Positions 11,531 to 23,208 of a DNA stretch of 64,000 nt are shown one piece after another; position 1 is the first letter of the stretch, and every line of letters starts with the position of its first letter. The stretch lies in NCBI RefSeq assembly GCF_030272615.1, contig NC_081412.1:673081823-673145822 (forward strand). The letters are read 5' to 3'. A program made the translations under genes and the position numbers. Under the pieces are notes generated by a model. It saw nothing but the letters and a program-made list of their open reading frames with translations. It did not search any database and had not been told where the DNA came from. The stretch is from Cryptomeria japonica (Eukaryota > Streptophyta > Pinopsida > Cupressales > Cupressaceae).

Positions 11531-12279
11531 ATCTGTAATGGCTACTCAAGTGTTTTAAACTTAATTGCAGATGTGACACTTTTCAACTGAGCCTTTAACT
11601 CCTTCGCGGGAAGTACAGTTTGCTCAAAGTGCGCGCGTTTCAAGTTATCGATGAAACCCTTGGCCGAGTGTTTGAATCTTCCATCGAAAGCTTATTCTCT
11701 TCGATACAACTGTTTCGGTGAAAAGCTCACGTCGAGAAGCCACTTTTAAGACTCATCGAAATCACTTTTTCATCAATAGTCCCCTTTTTCGACAAGTTGC
11801 TCGTGAGTTTCATCGATGCCATACTTTCGATGAGTTTCTTTCTTTGGTGAAGGCTTATGAGTGTTCATCGATATCCCCTTTTCATCGATATCCTTTTTTA
11901 TCGATGAAAAAGCTTTTCTTTTGTTCGACATTACGTTCATCGATGAAACTTGTATTTTGATGAATGTATCTTAAGTTTCTTCGGTAACAACATTCCTTCG
12001 AAATCACCTTTTGCCTTTTCGCTTTTTTCTTTTACCTTTTCGATGAAACCTGGAGTATCGATGAGCGGTTTCTTGCGTTCATCGAAGGTAACTTTTTGCC
12101 GAAATACCTTTGCTTAATGCTTTATATGCCCTGTGTCGATGAAAACGCTCTTTCGATGAAACTTCTCCTGCAGTGCTCGATACAGTTTACTGGCCGAAAT
12201 ATCCATTAGTCTTCATGCTTATGGAAACATATATTATTATTTTTTTTTTTTTATTTTCTTAAAAATAGTGCTCAACAGC
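11531..12279 (-). repeat. Direct repeat A, right copy
   Basis: About 98% identical to 1-749. It carries the same TATA-like CATATAAAGC (12119-12128) and the same array of CATCGA/TCGATG sites (about 11648-12158), downstream of the TATA on the minus strand. The distance between the copies is 11,530 bp, probably the length of one element unit. The right edge is abrupt: at 12278-12283 it meets a copia RT reading frame. It would drive or lead the accessory ORF (start 11346). Confidence 0.8.
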
Positions 12280-12282
12280 TGG

Positions 12283-13190
12283 GTCTAACATGTAGCATAT
12301 AAATGAACTTAAAAAAAATTTAGCAAAGTTATTTTCTATGAAGGGTTTTAGTGCAGCTAAGCAAATCCTTGGTATGATGATTTCATAGGATAGGAAAATA
12401 AAAAATTAACTTTTTCCCAAAATGAGTATATAAAGGTGTTGAAAAGGTTTAACATGCAGAATGCAAAAGTAGTTGGTACATATTTGGCTAGTTATTTCAA
12501 ATAGACTAAGGAGATGTGTCCAAAGACACCAGAAGAGGTAAATAAAATGTCTGACATCATGTATTCATCAGTTGTTGGCGGTCTGATGTATGCTATGATA
12601 TGACCACAACCATATATTGCACATGCAGTGGGAGTTGTGATCAGGTTTATGAGCAATCCAAGAATGGAATGTTGGAATGTTGTCAAATGGATTCTCAGGT
12701 ATTTGAGAGGTACTACTAGCAAGGCATTATGTTTCAAAGGATCAAATGCTACTCTATGAGGATATGTTGACTCCGATCTGATAGGTGATATCGATACAAG
12801 GATGAGTACTATAGGGTATGTTTTTACTATAGGGGGAACTATTGTTAGTTGGATTTCTAGACTGCAAAAGGTTGTTGTGGTTTAAACCACTAAAGTTGAG
12901 TATGTAGCTTCTACTGAAGCTAGCAAGGAGATGATTCAATCATAATGTTTTCTAGAGGAATTGAGCTAGATGTAGGAGGGTAGCACATTGTATATTGATA
13001 GCCAGAGTTTCATTCATCTTGCAAATAATTTTTCTCTTCATTCAAGGACAAAACACATTCATCTCATGTACCACTTCATACTGTGTGTTTTGGAGGATCG
13101 CTAGTTGCGGCTTGAGAAGATTCACACAAGTGACAATCCTATAGATATGTTCACGAAGGTAGTCCCATGAGAGAAATTGATTTCCTCCTT
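12283..13190 (+). pseudogene. Copia RT (C-terminal) and RNase H remnant
   Basis: The plus strand reads as the end of a Ty1/copia polyprotein with several stops. There is an 'INELKKNLAKLFSMKGF' to 'KQILGM' stretch of the RT, then 'YSSVVGSLMYAM' and 'ILRYLRGTTSKAL'. The RNase H follows with 'GYVDSDLIGDIDTRMSTIGY', 'ISRLQKVVVV', 'KVEYVASTEASKE' and 'HSRTKHIHL'. The 5' part is missing because repeat A of the gypsy block starts abruptly at its left edge. The 3' end runs into a copia-type polypurine tract and LTR. It is non-functional. Confidence 0.85.
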
Positions 13191-13340
13191 AGTTTCTATC
13201 AACATTATTAATTGAACATCATGGGATTAAGGAATAACCGATTCTAAGAGTTATATCTAGTGGGAACTGCAAGTTCAACAGTGTCATATAGGACTAGTCT
13301 CTAAGTGGGAGATTGTTTTGTGTGGAGCCTGATCAGTCTC

Positions 13341-13352
13341 CAAGTGGGAGAT
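13341..13352 (+). promoter_or_regulatory. Copia polypurine tract
   Basis: CAAGTGGGAGAT lies directly before an LTR start TGTTGATATG. A near copy, CTAAGTGGGAGATTGTT, lies 40 bp upstream at 13301-13317, so the tract is duplicated. Confidence 0.75.
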
Positions 13353-13691
13353 TGTTGATATGTGGTGACTGGTCATGCAAGTATTATACACTTGTTATAT
13401 ATCCTCACCAAACCTTGAGGAAATTTTTCCTTCCATTTTTGTTGGAAAAGATTGATATTGAAAAAAAAAAACCCTAAAATAACTGACTTTGAGTGTTGTC
13501 CTAAAAATTACTTGTTATAAGCACCTAGAATGTAAAAGGTTATTGTAATGGTATTGTACTGATTTACGAGATAATAAGAAAATATTGGATGACTATGTTC
13601 TATGGGTGTAGCCCATCTTGGGTGAACCACATTAAATCTCTGTGTTATCTGTGTTGTGCATTTTTCTTCATCCTTTTTGTTTGTATCTACA
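13353..13691 (+). repeat. Copia 3' LTR, about 339 bp
   Basis: It starts TGTTGATATG after the polypurine tract and ends near TCTACA at 13691. The 3' part carries a 'GGTGAACCAC' motif near 13620 that is common in short copia LTRs. The 5' LTR is not in the window, so the end is inferred. Confidence 0.65.
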
Positions 13692-13968
13692 TATAATTGT
13701 TAATTTATTTTTTCTTGGAATCTACCTAAATCCTAATAGGACCCCCCTCTAGAGTCCCTTGAATTCCCACTAAAAGGCCCTTTTCTTATTTTGGGTGTGT
13801 GGGTGTTTGTGGTCCTCAGATGAAGGACAAAAAAATGACTGATGTTGGGATAGATTTAAAGGTTGGTAGCAAGTCTACCAAGGAAATTCAGTAGTCAAAA
13901 GAAGACCATGATGCTACTAAAGGATTTCTATGTACTTTGGAGCAGTATTTATCCTAGCTTTCTTGTAA

Positions 13969-14660
13969 ATGAAGATCCTTTCCTGGAATTTTAGGGAGCT
14001 TAATGGTTCCCATAAATAAATATTGGTGAAGAACTTGATGAAGGATTTAAAACTAGGTATTTTACTTCTTCAATAAACTAAAATAAGCTTGGATGCTTTT
14101 TTCAAGGTCTATATTTTCTTTAGAAATTCTCTATTGGTTGTACTTTTGATGCGGATGCAACATCAATGGTTTTGTAGTTTAATGGAAACCCCATTTTCTT
14201 GAGGGGCCCTTCTTTTTCCAAGATAAATGTTTTCGGTCTATCAATTTTGTGAATAAGTTGACTCAAGTAAAGCGGAATCTTACTAATGTTTATGCCCCCA
14301 AATAATGTAGTTGTTAGAAGATCCCTTTAGGAATCTCTTATCTCCCATGGGTACTCCTTCCTTGATTCTCATTGGATTTTGATGGGTGACTTCAATTCTC
14401 TGGTGTTCCCCTGAGGGGAATTTGGGGGAGTCCTAAACTTTTTGAACAACATGTAAAACTTTCTTGAGTTTCTAACAAGGGTGAGCTTTAACGATCTTTA
14501 TCATGAAGGTAGAAATTATACTTGGTATAATCTTCTCTTTGCAAATAATCTCATTCAGGTGAGGTTGGATATGTGTGTGATCTCTTCTTCATTGGATATT
14601 TCAAGGATCTGTCATCTTTCCTCTTTAATCTGATTTAGCTCTGATCACTACCTAATTATT
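13969..14660 (+). pseudogene. LINE endonuclease domain remnant
   Basis: It starts ATG-AAG-ATC with 'MKILSWNFRELN', the first conserved block of the APE-type endonuclease that nicks target DNA. Later a 'WVTSILWCS'-like block near 14380, disturbed by frameshifts, stands where 'MGDFN' is expected. Stops are frequent. The domain is recognisable mainly by its start and by position relative to the RT. Confidence 0.65.
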
Positions 14661-15279
14661 TTGTGGTGGGACTCGAATGGTTCTAATATTAGGTTCCATT
14701 TATTCTTTGAGATCATGTGGTCACACTTTATTCGCTTTAAAAATTTTGTGACCCAATGGTGGAACATTCGAGCCCAAGGTACACTACTATGTTTAAATTT
14801 TCTCATAAGATGATTCTTCTCAAAAACAATTTGTGTTCTTGGAGTAAGGTGTCATTTGGAAACATTTTTGAGTAAAGCATAGACTTGAAGGTCTAGGTAA
14901 ATTAGTTTTAAATAGAGATTGAGGATCTTAATGCCTCCCTAGATAAATTGGACAAAGATAAATTCATTCTTATGGATCTTCACAACCTGGTTGTTAAAGA
15001 AAAATTATGTTGGAAACAAAGGTTAAGGGTGCAATGGATCAAGGAGGGTGATAATAACTCTAAATTTTTTCATGAATTGATAAGGTGACATATGAAGAGG
15101 AATAGAGTTTAGGCATTATATAATACTAATGATTTTCTTCTCTCCAATTTTGAGGACATTAATTGGGAAGTGACCTCACATTTCAACTCCTTAGTCAATC
15201 CCCAATCGATCCAAGACCCAATTATCTTTAAAAATTTAGAAATATTAGTTTAGGGTATTCCCACCATTATTAATCAGGA

Positions 15280-16180
15280 GGACCTATGTTTTCTAGAAAG
15301 GAGAGCTTTTGATGAAGATGTGAACAAGGATATTTTTTCCTTGGTCCTTTCAATCTCTTGGTCCTGATGGCTTCCCCCCACTCTTAGTTTAGGAATACAT
15401 GGCTATTATGGGTTAGGATGTTATTCTTGCAACAAGGTATTTTTTTGTCGTTATCAAGTGGCCTTAGGCAGGGTAGTCTACTTTCTCCCTATATGTTCAT
15501 TTTGAGGGCAAATGTTCTCTATCACAATATTCACAAGCTAATTCAATAAGGTAATGTCAAAGGTATTAATCCCTCCTCTGATTCCCTTGTCATTTCTCAC
15601 CAACTATTTGTTGATGATAATATTTTACTTGGGGAAGCTTTGGTGGTGGAAGCTAGAGGATGGTTTTCTTTACTCTCTAACTATGTTAGAGCTTCAAGGA
15701 AAAAAGTCAATCTAGATAAAAGTTTCTTCTTTTTCATGAGTGTACCAAATGAAATTCAACTCCGCATTACCAAAATTTTGAATTGTCAAACTAGTTTCCT
15801 TCCATTGTCTTACCTAGGTCTCCTTTCAACTACTAGGAAGGCACCAAACTTGGTCTAGTTTGGCCTTCTTAAAAGAATTAAAAGAAAATTGGTAGAATAA
15901 AAAGGTGCTCTTCTCAATAATGTGAGCAAGATTCAGCTCCTAAAGGCTTCCCTTCAAAGCTCTATTGTTTATATCTCTCTATTCCACATACTAATGTCTT
16001 GGACTAAGAAACTGGACCAAATCCAAAGAAGATTCTTATGGTCAAGAGTTGAACAAAAGAATAGAATGTCTCTCTTTGATTTGGAAAAGGCGTGTCTTAA
16101 TAAGAGCTCTACTAACCTTAGTATTCATGAATCTCACTCCTTGAATACTACCCTCATGACTAAAGTTACGTAGAGGTTGT
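15280..16180 (+). pseudogene. LINE reverse transcriptase remnant
   Basis: Palm motifs are visible: 'SGLRQGSLLSPYMFI' near 15455-15500 and FVDD at 15607-15618, the catalytic Asp pair. 'LPLSYLGL' and 'KIQLLKASLQSSIVYISLF' follow. The upstream finger region is broken up. 'IQRRFLWSR' at about 16020-16055 marks the thumb/connection region shared with LINE-2 ('IQRRFLWFG'). Several frames are used, so no protein can be made. Confidence 0.8.
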
Positions 16181-17284
16181 TTTCTAAAGTGAGTGACTAG
16201 TCTTCTATCATGAATCCCAAGTAATTTTACAGAAGGGACAATTACTCTTTTTTATCTTCTTTGAGTCTTCTAAATGGATTACATATCTAGAACAATTTAT
16301 TAAATCTAATGATATAGTTTTGCAAGGTGTCTTGTGGAAAATTGGTAATGGTAGAAGAGTGAGATTCTAGAGGGACCCTTGGGCTTCTTCTGTCCCATTG
16401 GAGTTTCATCCAATCTACTCTATTATCAAGGATATTTTGATGGCTAGATTTGGTGTCCTAGTGTGTGATTATTGGATTCCTAGATCTTCTCCACCCCACT
16501 GGAATTTGGATATGACTGACTTCAACTCTTTGTAGAGAACTATGGCTTTAGAGATCCTAAATATTATCAATAATGCTATTTTTCTAAGAATGGAAAATGG
16601 TGATAGACTAGCTTGGGTGACTTTTTTAGAATGGAAAATGGTGGATCAAGTTTTAAACTAGCTTTTCCTCCGGCCCCCCTTTCAAATTTAACTATTCCAT
16701 CCTATGGAAAATTAGTATGATCCCCAAAGTGTGTTTATTTTGGTGGAATCCATGTCATGGTTGAATCCTCAGTATTGATAATCTTAAAAAACATGGCTTC
16801 CCAATTGTTAATTATAGATGTGTTTTGTGTGAGTACTTAGAAATCATTAATCACATCATGTTTCACTATATTTTCTCTTGGATTATCAAACAAAGGATTG
16901 TCAATATCTTTCATAGTAACTAGATTTGACTTAAAGAGTTGGTGGATTGTGTTTTCATTGGGTGCCCCCCTTAAATCACCCCCTTACTAAAGAGATTTGG
17001 TGTCAAGATTCTTCAAGTCGATATGGTTCTTGTGGAAAGAAAGGAATAAGAAAGTTTTCATGGACAAGAAGTGTTGTTGGGAGGAGCTTGTCAGTACCAT
17101 TATCTCCAATGTCAAGGAAAATCTATGCAACTTCATTAAAGATACACACTCTACCACCCTCCAATTTGGATTAAAAAATTGTCAAATCTTGGGACTTAAT
17201 TGAAAGTGTCGCTGGATTCACAAGCCCGCCTATTAGATTCAAAACTTCAATAAAATGGCATCCCTCCATCCCCCAATTCTAGTT

Positions 17285-17690
17285 GGCTCAACTAAACTTT
17301 GACAACTCATCCCAAGGAAACCCAAGTTGGATGGGAGGGGATGGTGTTGTTTATGACCACAGAGACAATGTTGTGCTAGCTTAGATGGCAATTTGGGAAT
17401 TCAAACCTAAAGCTTTGTAGAGATGAACACCATATATTATGGACTAACTATCATTAATGAGAAAAGGTAGGATATAATTATTATCGAGGGTGACTCAAGA
17501 AACACTATCATTTTCCTTGAAATTGAAGATACCCAAGATTGGAAATTGTAAGGTTTGGTGGAAAAATGTAGATTCTTGATTTGTGGTTTTAGCAACATTG
17601 GCCCAAACCACATGAGGAGAGAAGGTAATAAGGTTGCGGAAAGGTCAGCATCCTTAAGTCCATTTTTTGAGAATTTAAAAATTTGGATGA
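17285..17690 (+). pseudogene. LINE RNase H domain remnant
   Basis: 'LNFDNSSQGNPSWMGGDGVV' stands for the usual FDGA..GNPG..G start, then 'IIEGDSRNTI' supplies the second Asp region, and 'MRREGNKVAERSA' the end. This is the RNase H found C-terminal to RT in many plant L1 elements, where it degrades the RNA strand during cDNA synthesis. Stops interrupt it. Confidence 0.75.
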
Positions 17691-17929
17691 ATCCTCATGA
17701 TCTTTGGATTTGGTTTGGAAAAGGATCTACAAGGATATAAAATTTAATGATGGGATATAATTTTAAAATTATATTTTACATTCTAACCACCCTTATGGTA
17801 ATTCACTTTTTTCTAGCTCAACAAATGTCCTATTTGAAAAGAAGTCACACTTCTCCTCATAAGTTCTATGGTACCCAAATTATTGGTTTTGATTTTTCCT
17901 ACTTGGTTTCTGCTATGAAGCTAAAAATG

Positions 17930-19460
17930 GTAGATATTGTTGAGACTTAATCCACATTGAACTCAATACCTGTGATGAATTCAGGTGCAAGACAAAGCTT
18001 TGGCAGAAAGTGATCAAGGAGAATTTAGATAGTTATATAGAAGACATACATGGTTTCAACTTAGGGCTTTCAAAGTGCTTCATGGAGGCTTGGCAAAATG
18101 GTGAGTTGTAGATTGTCAAGACAACCATTAAAGTCTTGTTGAAGTTAATTGTGACCATTACTAGGCTCCTACAGGACCACATTACTTTTCCCAAGAAGTC
18201 GAAGGGCTCATAAAAGGAAGAATTCAAGAGATTCTTTAAGGAGGGAAAACATTTCTCCAAATTGCAAAGTGGTTACAATAGAGAAGAGCTCCTTGGCAAA
18301 TGGAAGGATGCAACCCTTCTTTTAATGAAATTCTTCACCTTCGATTGTTGTTACAAAATTTCAGATGTAGATCTTCTCCATGTTAAATCACTTGAGGTAT
18401 GGTATTCACATAAAATTTTCTTATTGGGTCTACTCATATATTTCCCAATCTTTTGCTAAATTTAGGTCCAAGAAATACCTACCTCTTTATAAGGGTTTAA
18501 TCCTTAGGCTTTAAAGTTTTCATCTTGCTTTAATCCCTTCATGTCAGTCCCCTTCTAACCCCACTATTCCCCTACCAAAGCCAAATTTGGGAATTGGAAT
18601 ATTTGGGGCCTCTATGACTAAAACATCCTCGACTATTGGCTTCTTCTTTGAGCCCAAACTCATACCCACCCATTTTAACCCTAGCAGAGAGGCGAAGAAA
18701 ATCCTTCTTCTGCCCCACCACCAAAAAAAGTGGAGGTGGTGGAGTCTAGTGAAGAGGAGGAGGTTGAGGAATATGATCCCTCATCTGGTTCTTAATCTGA
18801 GTGGTCTCACATCACCTTTGAGAAAGTGGCCCATTTTCCCTAGAATTAGGAGACCTCTTACCCTTAGAAGCCACCAATTGAGGCTGCGACTACAAATATT
18901 AAAATGGAGGAAAATGTGGAGAGGTTGAAAATGATTATTAGATGGATCCTCTTGTAATTTGATGTGGCAATCAGAAAAATAAATAGAGTGGAAGTGTTTG
19001 CTGAGGTGCTCGAGCAAGGGTGTATAAGTGGGTCATGGACTTCAAACATGAATGGGTTTGGGAAGTAGCAAGTGACATGGTTGGGAAGTTGGAGAATTGA
19101 TAGAAAATAGAGGGGAGATTGAATGAGCTATATGAGAAGGTGACACGGCCAAAAGAGAACAAGATAGTTCAAGAGTGAAAGAGAAATAGAAGCTTGTGTT
19201 GGGAAAGATCAAGGAAATAGATAAATGTAGTCCAGAAATGGTGTTGAAAAACTCTGCTTCCCTCAAAGCCATATAGGATGAGATTGATCAGAAGAGAGCC
19301 AAATGGAAGTGTCATGTGTTGTCCCCTTTTGCATCAATGGAGCCCCTTGCTTCCAAGATCAAGGACACCCCAGATTCTGGTACCCCTAGCTCTGTTAAAT
19401 ATTCAAACAAGAAAATTTCCTTTTTTGATAAAGTCTTTAATTTATATAAGCATTGGTAGG
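17930..19460 (+). pseudogene. LINE-1 ORF3 remnant (accessory protein)
   Basis: This lies after the RNase H and before the LINE 3' end. One frame reads 'LDSYIEDIHGFNLGLSKCF' then 'MEAWQNGEL', which aligns with 'LSNFIERLHDCDGRVTSLF' and 'CKNWKKGML' of LINE-2 ORF3. 'FFTFDCCYKISDVDLLHVKS' matches 'YITLDGRFRKVYGYHFVLLN' in position and pattern. Next comes an acidic Ser/Glu patch (ESSEEEEVEEYD near 18740) as in LINE-2, then a charged helical tail (KIKEIDKCS near 19210). Stops and shifts abound. It shows that the third frame is an old part of this LINE family. Confidence 0.6.
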
Positions 19461-19710
19461 AAGGCAATGCCTCTACTCAATAGGCCATCTCTTTGTGACT
19501 TTGGTGGTTGGCTAGTTTTTGTTGGATTTATTATGGTCTGTGTTGCGGGCTTTGTTTCTGGTTTAGTTAGTGGCTTTTTGTTTGTCTTGTTTTTGCTAGG
19601 TCTATTTTTTTTGTTAGGTGAACCCCTCTCATGCACCTTAGGTGGCACTACTATGCAGCTTTGTAAAAAATTATAATGGTACAGGTCTATCCCGCTTTTA
19701 ATTAATCAAG

Positions 19711-20380
19711 ACTTTATAATTAAAAGTGAAAAAAACAATTGAAAATAATCAAATATTATCGATAAACAAAATTATTGTTAATTAGATGATATACTTTTTT
19801 AGGGGGAAGCCCCACCTCAAGTGTCTTACGCTAGTTTTTGTTGCTATTGTCGGGAGTTACTTTTCTCAAACATATGCTACATGGCCCAGTTGCATCCTAA
19901 TTTACATGTATTTGAATACATAAAAGATGCACTATATTCATCATCCTATGGAATTTAGGTTTACTAGCAACATATGATAGAAATAGAACTGCACAGATTG
20001 ATTCTCTTCAAAATGTATCAACTAAATAATTTATGTATTGATTTGTTGAAAAATAATGCATACAGATAGTAAGAAAAAGCTTCCACTATTGAAAAAACTA
20101 GGACTAACATAGAATATCACAACTGTGTAAGAAATATACCACAACATCTAGAGAACACAAAGATATTTCTAGACCAAAAAGCTAACACATCCTTCATGCC
20201 AAAAACATATCTAAAGAAGATAACAATATCAAACAATATCAACAACACTTTTTGAAACTGAATACTTCCAGAACAACCAATCAAAATAACTATAACACCA
20301 ATACAAAAGATAACTTTGCACCAGAGACATCTTGAACCAAGAACTCTTTGAAACTACAAGTTTGACATCAATGATAACCA
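19711..20380 (+). other. A/T-rich stretch, no gene seen
   Basis: 670 bp of A-rich DNA between the LINE end and a gag-like remnant. It is probably the untranslated or decayed 5' part of the LTR element whose 3' end follows, but nothing in it supports a specific call. Confidence 0.4.
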
Positions 20381-21120
20381 TTGCAACACAATATTCCTCC
20401 TAAGGTTAGACCTATACCCCTTCCTCATGTTGGACCTGGTCTCCTTCCTACACCAAACATTCCTCCTTTATATGGTGTAGTTCCACCTCCTTTCTCTTAT
20501 AGAGAGAAGAGACCTACCTCTCCTCTTGTTCAACCTAAAAGACCTCAACCCAAACCTCCAACTACTAGAGATGAAAATATTCCTCCTTCTCAGTCTTCCA
20601 CTAAGACTTGACAGAATTGTTATGCAAGAGAATGCCAAGGAAAGCATTGTGCTAAAGCTCATGAAGTTGTGCCTCAAAACATTCAATCTCCCAAAACTCC
20701 AACAGTTGACATGATTTCGTTTTCTCCTAAGAAAGATGTTGAACCTAAATCTCCAAGTCATAAGTTGCAAAAAACATGTGATGGTCTTACTCCTATTCAT
20801 GTTCGCGCTCCTCTTTCTATAAATATTGTGAAGAAATAGGTGACAATGCTATTCATGGTGGAAATAAAACTCCTAATGCTTCTTATAGTGACTATGAATA
20901 TGTTGAGATGGACAAAAATTTATCTACAGATTTAAAAGCCTTAATCCTAGCTCCTAGAATTGAACAAAGTGACTTAACACATGACCATAGTCCTTATTTG
21001 GATCTTGTGATAGATCCATCTGTTGTGCTTGATGTCACTCCTTTGGCGAGTTTCCCACCTTCTGGAAATAGTGATCAGCAAGATCGGGAGGTGGATGTCA
21101 TGCTAGACCAGCTACATTAG
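20381..21120 (+). pseudogene. Proline-rich gag-like remnant of an LTR element
   Basis: The first frame is Pro-rich ('RPIPLPHVGPGLLPTPNIPP', 'KRPQPKPPTTRD'), broken by a TGA at about 20609. The same frame goes on with a Cys-containing 'NCYARECQGKHC' and 'PKTPTVDMISFSPKK'. After a stop or shift near 20838 it ends as 'DLVIDPSVVLDVTPLASFPP' to TAG at 21118-21120. It lies upstream of a polypurine tract and LTR on the same strand, so it is probably part of an LTR retrotransposon (gag or a gag/protease linker). No catalytic domain is seen. The link to gypsy is inferred from composition only. Confidence 0.5.
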
Positions 21121-21855
21121 CATCATAGATCCTCTACCTCTCTCTCTTTTATTGCTCTTTTGTCATCATTCTTCTATGTGTATACATGTTATTCTATGTT
21201 CCCTAGTAATATCTAATTGAGGATGATGCAAAGAATTAAGATCTCTTTTGGTCTCTTTCATGTTGACTCAAAAGACACTTGTGTTCCCTTTCTTCCAAGG
21301 TAGTTTCCTTTCTTTGGGGAATGGTGACTATTCTATGCACATATACATATGATATACATGAGTTATCATACAACATACTGACCTCGAGAAAAGTGAAACT
21401 ACCTCATGATTTGTGTTTTGTGTTCATTATCCTTGGGTTTATTCCTCTATTGTGGGCTAAATCCTTGTGATAAAGTGCTCTCTCTCTTTCTCTCTTAGGT
21501 GTATCCTACCTTAAATCAATCGCTCCCAATAAGGTGCACATTATCACTTTAATGTAGGGACATACACTCCACTCATATTTTCCTTCTTGATACTTAAAAT
21601 TACGTAGTGAACTTGGCTTTGCTTTGTAATTTTTGGTATCCTTGCAAGTTTCATGACTCATAGTGAGGGAAACCTTGCTACTTGCAGTCATGGTTATTCC
21701 CTCTTGATCTTCCCTTTTAATTTTTCAATCAAAGTCGTAAGATCCTTAGTCCACTGGGGGCTTGCTATACCTTGCCTCCTTGATGCGGTGAAAGTCTTTC
21801 AATCTTGTTTCCTTTTACTTTACTAGTAGTATTGGTGTACTCTTATACTCCTTCC
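21121..21855 (+). other. 3' untranslated region of the LTR element
   Basis: No coding signal. It ends in a polypurine tract, as expected between the last ORF and a 3' LTR. Confidence 0.45.
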
Positions 21856-21870
21856 AAAGTGGGGGCTAAA
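21856..21870 (+). promoter_or_regulatory. Polypurine tract
   Basis: CAAAGTGGGGGCTAAA-type tract directly before TGTAGCATCATAAAATTG, a credible LTR start. Confidence 0.65.
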
Positions 21871-23081
21871 TGTAGCATCATAAAATTGTGACCTTGTAAT
21901 TTTCAACCATATTTGGGTCTTCACATTAGCGAAATGAATCCCTAAGCCTACTTGGAGACTCGAGACATGCTCACACTACCCGAAGCCTACATTTCCTCAC
22001 ACCTTGCATTGCCTTTTCCTTCTCTCTATCCTAAACTAGGGAAGGATAGGGGCATGGTGTCCTTTTCCTCCTAGGATAGAGCCATGGCACCCTTATCCTT
22101 GGCCTATTTTGGGTCCCCTCCATTCAAACTTTGCATTGGGCTTTGCAATTTTGAAGTGGTAAAAGTTTCCGTATGTCAGGCTAAGACGAAAAATCAGTCC
22201 AATAACCCTAATTGATGGATATATAAGATGTATTTTTTCCTCCTACTTGCATAAGAAAAAATGAGGTGAACAAGCATTATTGTCATTCAAGAATTTAAGC
22301 ATTCAGAATTCAAGTATCCAACCATCCATTGAGCATCTCAAGTCTCCTTTCAAGGCTAGTTGTTTCTTTCAAGTCAAGGATTTGACGATTGAAGTGGAGA
22401 TCTCTTTTGACATCCAATTCTACATATCCTTTCAATAAACTCTATCAACATTTCAATTGCATCCTCTCTAGAGGTGAATTCAATTTCAGTCATTTACTTC
22501 TATTTACTTGCAATTACTTTTCATCATTTGGTTAATTCCAAAACTGGGGTTTGACCTGAAGGCAAACGCCCAATCCCAATAAAATTTCCCCTTTTTTATG
22601 TGTGTAGGTTGCAGGTGCACAACTTTATTTCAATATTTGGACTTCATTTTCAGAGGCGGGAAAACCCTTTTCGACATGCAGATTTTTCAGAGGACTGAGT
22701 ACACTTTCAACATGGTCCCAAAACATTTCACCCAAATTTGCAGGAGGGCTTCGTCTTGGCCTTTTACTATTAATTCCAGGTGCACAACTTCATCCCACAT
22801 TTCTATCTCAAGTTATAATCAATTATTTGTCACTTTTACACTTAGTCTTAAATTGCATAATTCCCATTCTAAAAGAGGGGTTAATATCATCTTCTAAATT
22901 CATTGCCAATCACTTAGCAATCAATATATTTCTATTGAGATTGGATCTAGTGAATTCTCCCCCTATTTTAAATGTAATGAGTATGAGAGGTTGAGGAAAA
23001 TCTTTTGAGAAACTTTCACTCCTCTTGAAGAGAGCAAAGCTTTCCTCTTGATTTCTTCATCACCCTTTTTTACCCATTACA
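21871..23081 (+). repeat. 3' LTR, about 1.2 kb
   Basis: It starts TGTAGCATC after a polypurine tract and probably ends at CCCATTACA (23081), just before a TATG/CA simple repeat. A TATA box (GGATATATAAG, 22217-22227) marks the core promoter. A repeated 'CAGGTGCACAACTT' occurs at about 22612 and 22777, a possible internal duplication. The second LTR is absent, so the ends rest on TG..CA and the tract. Confidence 0.6.
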
Positions 23082-23156
23082 GTATGTATGTATGTATAAG
23101 TACACATACACACATATAATATTATAATATTTTTTATCATTAGATGTACACAGATC
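23082..23156. repeat. Simple repeats (TATG)n and (CA)n-like
   Basis: Short TATG tetranucleotide run, then CACATA repeats and AT-rich DNA. This is the region into which the LINE inserted. Confidence 0.7.
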
Positions 23157-23174
23157 AACAACATAAGTTATACT
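23157..23174 (+). repeat. LINE-2 target-site duplication, 5' copy
   Basis: AACAACATAAGTTATACT, 18 bp, identical to 31231-31248. It fixes the 5' end of the LINE. Confidence 0.93.
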
Positions 23175-23208
23175 AACACTACTACAAAACAACTCATCGA
23201 CCTTATCA

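Larger units (their letters stand above)
13840..19710 (+). mobile_element. Decayed L1-type LINE, 5' truncated (LINE-1 of window)
   Basis: The parts stand in the order endonuclease, reverse transcriptase, RNase H, then a third frame and a 3' end CTTTTAATTAATCAAG. The order and the 3' end match the more complete LINE at 23175-31230. ORF1 is almost absent; only a possible C-terminal scrap lies at 13840-13965. Many stops and frameshifts make it clearly older than the other copy. No target-site duplication was found. It lies directly after a copia LTR, with about 150 bp of unassigned DNA between them (13692-13839). Confidence 0.8.

Noticed and set aside
1-12279. Repeats A as ordinary LTRs of a single 12.3-kb gypsy element
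   Set aside because: Not chosen because no primer site or polypurine tract adjoins them, while an LTR end plus primer site lies in the middle. Not fully excluded, as the left flank is outside the window.
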